From contig JAYOIK010000031.1 in the NCBI GenBank assembly GCA_038118725.1, positions 1-51,764 on the forward strand: a stretch of DNA of 51,764 bases. The letters run 5' to 3'. Below the pieces are notes generated by a model that was not told the origin of the DNA, searched no databases, and saw nothing but the letters and a program-made list of their open reading frames with translations. The position numbers were made by a program, and so were the translations under genes. Each line of letters opens with the position of its first letter. Within the stretch, counting starts at the first letter, position 1. Of this stretch, positions 50,559-51,764 are shown piece by piece. The DNA comes from JADHLJ01 sp038118725 (GTDB taxonomy: Bacteria; Pseudomonadota; Alphaproteobacteria; Thalassobaculales; Thalassobaculaceae).

Positions 50559-50992
50559 CCGTGCATCTCATCAAGCTTTGCGTCGGCATAGACACGGTGC
50601 GGCAACTCGAGGATTTCCGCGACCGCCGGCGCGCCGAGATGCGCCGACGGGGGTTGGAGCCCCATGACATCCATGTCACGCGAAACACTCCGCGCCGGGC
50701 GGACGAGGTTCTGGACGGCGGCTCTCTCTACTGGGTGATCCGGCGACAGATCAGGGTGCGACAACGCATCATCGGGATCGAGGAGCGGCGCGATGACGAG
50801 GGTGCCAAGCGCTGTGCCTTGATCATGGATACCGAATTAATCCGAACCGAGCCGCGCGCTTTTCGACCGTTTCAAGGATGGCGCTACTTCAAGGTCGAGG
50901 ACGCGCCGAAGGACCTTGTCGGCGGCGAGGATGAAAGCGACGACATGCCCGAGGAAATGCGGCGGGAGCTGCGATCTCTGGGGCTGCTGTAA
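50555..50992 (+). CDS. DUF1489 family protein
   Basis: A 145-aa cytosolic protein of the alphaproteobacterial DUF1489 family. The N-terminus VTVHLIKLCVGID matches the usual MxLHLIKLCVG; WVIRRQIRVRQRIIGIE and the AFRPFQGWRYFK block are also standard. The best start is a GTG that overlaps the permease stop by 4 nt (GTGA); the longer frame from 50513 sits inside the permease. The function is unknown, and the overlap suggests co-translation with the permease, although the family is widely distributed without it. Confidence 0.92.
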   Translation: MTVHLIKLCVGIDTVRQLEDFRDRRRAEMRRRGLEPHDIHVTRNTPRRADEVLDGGSLYWVIRRQIRVRQRIIGIEERRDDEGAKRCALIMDTELIRTEPRAFRPFQGWRYFKVEDAPKDLVGGEDESDDMPEEMRRELRSLGLL

Positions 50993-51092
50993 GGGTCGGG
51001 CGTCGGCCCGCGCCAACGCCGCCAAGAGAAACCGCCTATCGAAACCTCGAATCGAAGGACGAGAGTAGACCCGCCGTAGGGGGCAAACGGGG
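50993..51092. other. convergent intergenic region
   Basis: About 100 nt between DUF1489 and the lipoprotein gene. A small CGGGC/GCCCG hairpin follows the DUF1489 stop but has no T tract, so no terminator is claimed. Confidence 0.4.
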
Positions 51093-51733
51093 TTAACCGG
51101 AGCTCCCGACTTGCGCCCTGGGCTTGACCGGTTGGCGTTGGATCAACGGGCGCGTCTGCCCCGGCACGCCGGTGGCGCGGCTATCGGATCCCGGCGCGAC
51201 CGTGAAATCGACATTCGAGCCGCCGGTGGTGCGGGGCAGCAAGGTAATGGTCGCGATCCGCCCGCCCCGGCTATAGGTCATGGTGCTGATTGAGGATCGT
51301 ATGATGGTGATCTGATCCCAGCCGAAGCGCGGCATCTCGCGCTCATAGAAGGCGTACATCTCGGTCATCTCGTAGCCCGTTCGTAGCCCGTGTCCAAGGC
51401 AAGGCGTCCGATCCAACCATCCTCGGAGCCCAGAACCAGTAGATTGTCCAAGTCAACCTTGGCGTTGGCCGGAATCGGGATGTCGGTGAATTGCGTGAAG
51501 CGAGGCGTTTCGGTTTCGCCGTTCTGGCTCGCCGCGTCCTGTGGCCTAGAGCCTGGATCCCTGGCGGAAACGCTCGTCGGGGTGGAGTCGCTGAACGGGT
51601 TCGGCACGCTCGGCAGGGACATCTGGCATCCGGTCAGGACCGTGGCCAGGGCCATGCAGCAAATGCCTTTGCGCATCCAGTTCGGCGCTCGCGCGACAAA
51701 GAGGTCTTTGAATATGTCGAGTTTCGCGGCCAT
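51093..51733 (-). pseudogene. lipoprotein gene broken by an 11-bp tandem duplication
   Basis: Two overlapping frames on one strand belong to one protein. The upstream part (from 51733) has a lipoprotein signal with lipobox VLTGC (Cys36) and FTDIPIPANAKVDLDNLLVLGSEDGWIGRL; the downstream part continues with YEMTEMYAFYEREMPRFGWDQITIIRSSISTMTYSRG. The join contains two exact copies of the 11-nt unit TCGTAGCCCGT (51370-51380 and 51381-51391). Removing one copy restores a single 209-aa frame reading LDTGYEMTEM. The family, of small alphaproteobacterial lipoproteins with IPIP and YSRG blocks, is recalled from memory. AAGGAG lies 10 nt before the first ATG. It is either a real frameshift or an assembly or sequencing error. 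Confidence 0.85.
51370..51391. repeat. 11-bp tandem duplication
   Basis: The unit TCGTAGCCCGT occurs twice without spacing (51370-51380, 51381-51391). It explains the frameshift in the surrounding lipoprotein gene, since 11 is not a multiple of three. Confidence 0.9.
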
Positions 51734-51764
51734 CGCGGTGGTTCTCCTTCGCTCGCCCTCACAC

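Noticed and set aside
50999..51015. Small CGGGC/GCCCG hairpin after DUF1489 as a terminator
   Set aside because: No T tract follows and the stem is only five pairs.
1..51764. CRISPR arrays, tRNA/rRNA genes, insertion sequences
   Set aside because: No regularly spaced identical repeats, no cloverleaf noticed and no transposase frame; a covariance-based scan could still find a tRNA I missed by eye.

Overview
The window is high-GC DNA from an alphaproteobacterium, most likely a member of the Rhodospirillales or a relative. The evidence is DUF1489 and DUF1134 genes (families typical of Alphaproteobacteria), a SufE/NifU-like pair, a mutA-mutB-meaB propionate module, adjacent psd and pssA, and short palindromic intergenic repeats of the kind common in this group. 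Coding density is high, many genes overlap by 1-10 nt, and start choices are mostly supported by GGAG-type ribosome binding sites. I see no rRNA, tRNA, CRISPR array, insertion sequence, prophage or replication origin. It looks like ordinary chromosome with accessory patches.

Layout. 0-3.7 kb (minus strand): a DUF6614-like protein, a membrane-anchored RNase A-like (CdiA-CT type) domain protein, a 456-aa protein I do not recognise, a VOC protein and a LOG protein. 3.7-4.4 kb: a gene-free repeat region with covarying hairpins. 4.4-8.9 kb: a four-gene minus-strand operon for a Gld-like ABC-2 system (ATPase, permease, GldG-like auxiliary, DUF4340). 9.0-12.0 kb: a cyclase joining a multi-helix membrane part, a 2Fe-2S ferredoxin domain and a class III catalytic domain, then a CaiB-type CoA-transferase. 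12.0-15.3 kb: an AraC regulator divergent from two tandem MFS paralogues. 15.4-22.0 kb: methylmalonyl-CoA mutase (small and large subunits), the MeaB chaperone and a D-threonine aldolase/D-serine dehydratase-like enzyme. 22.0-23.0 kb: SufE and a NifU-like protein.

23.2-31.1 kb looks most accessory: a Baeyer-Villiger monooxygenase, an FkbM methyltransferase, a B12-binding radical SAM protein, a GSCFA-domain gene broken by one missing base, a nicotinamidase-like hydrolase and a TauD-type dioxygenase. 31.1-34.0 kb: a LysM protein with psd and pssA (phosphatidylethanolamine synthesis). 34.0-36.2 kb: an FAD oxidoreductase, a 64-aa ORF and DUF1134. 36.4-41.3 kb: a PadR regulator with a palindromic candidate operator, then an RND adaptor and pump. 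41.3-46.9 kb: a 2-keto-4-pentenoate hydratase-like protein, three SDRs, a ZntB/CorA-type channel and alanine dehydrogenase. 47.0-51.0 kb: a biotin-carboxylase/BCCP subunit, an SLC13-like permease and DUF1489. The right edge holds a lipoprotein gene broken by an 11-bp tandem duplication.

A theme is acyl-CoA and small-acid catabolism: an acyl-CoA carboxylase alpha subunit without its carboxyltransferase partner, the mutase module, a CoA-transferase, a hydratase, several SDRs and organic-acid permeases. The points most worth a second look are the redox/heme-like cyclase, the anchored RNase A-like protein, the FkbM/B12-radical SAM/GSCFA cluster, the two frameshifted genes, and the covarying hairpins at 4.07 and 4.29 kb.
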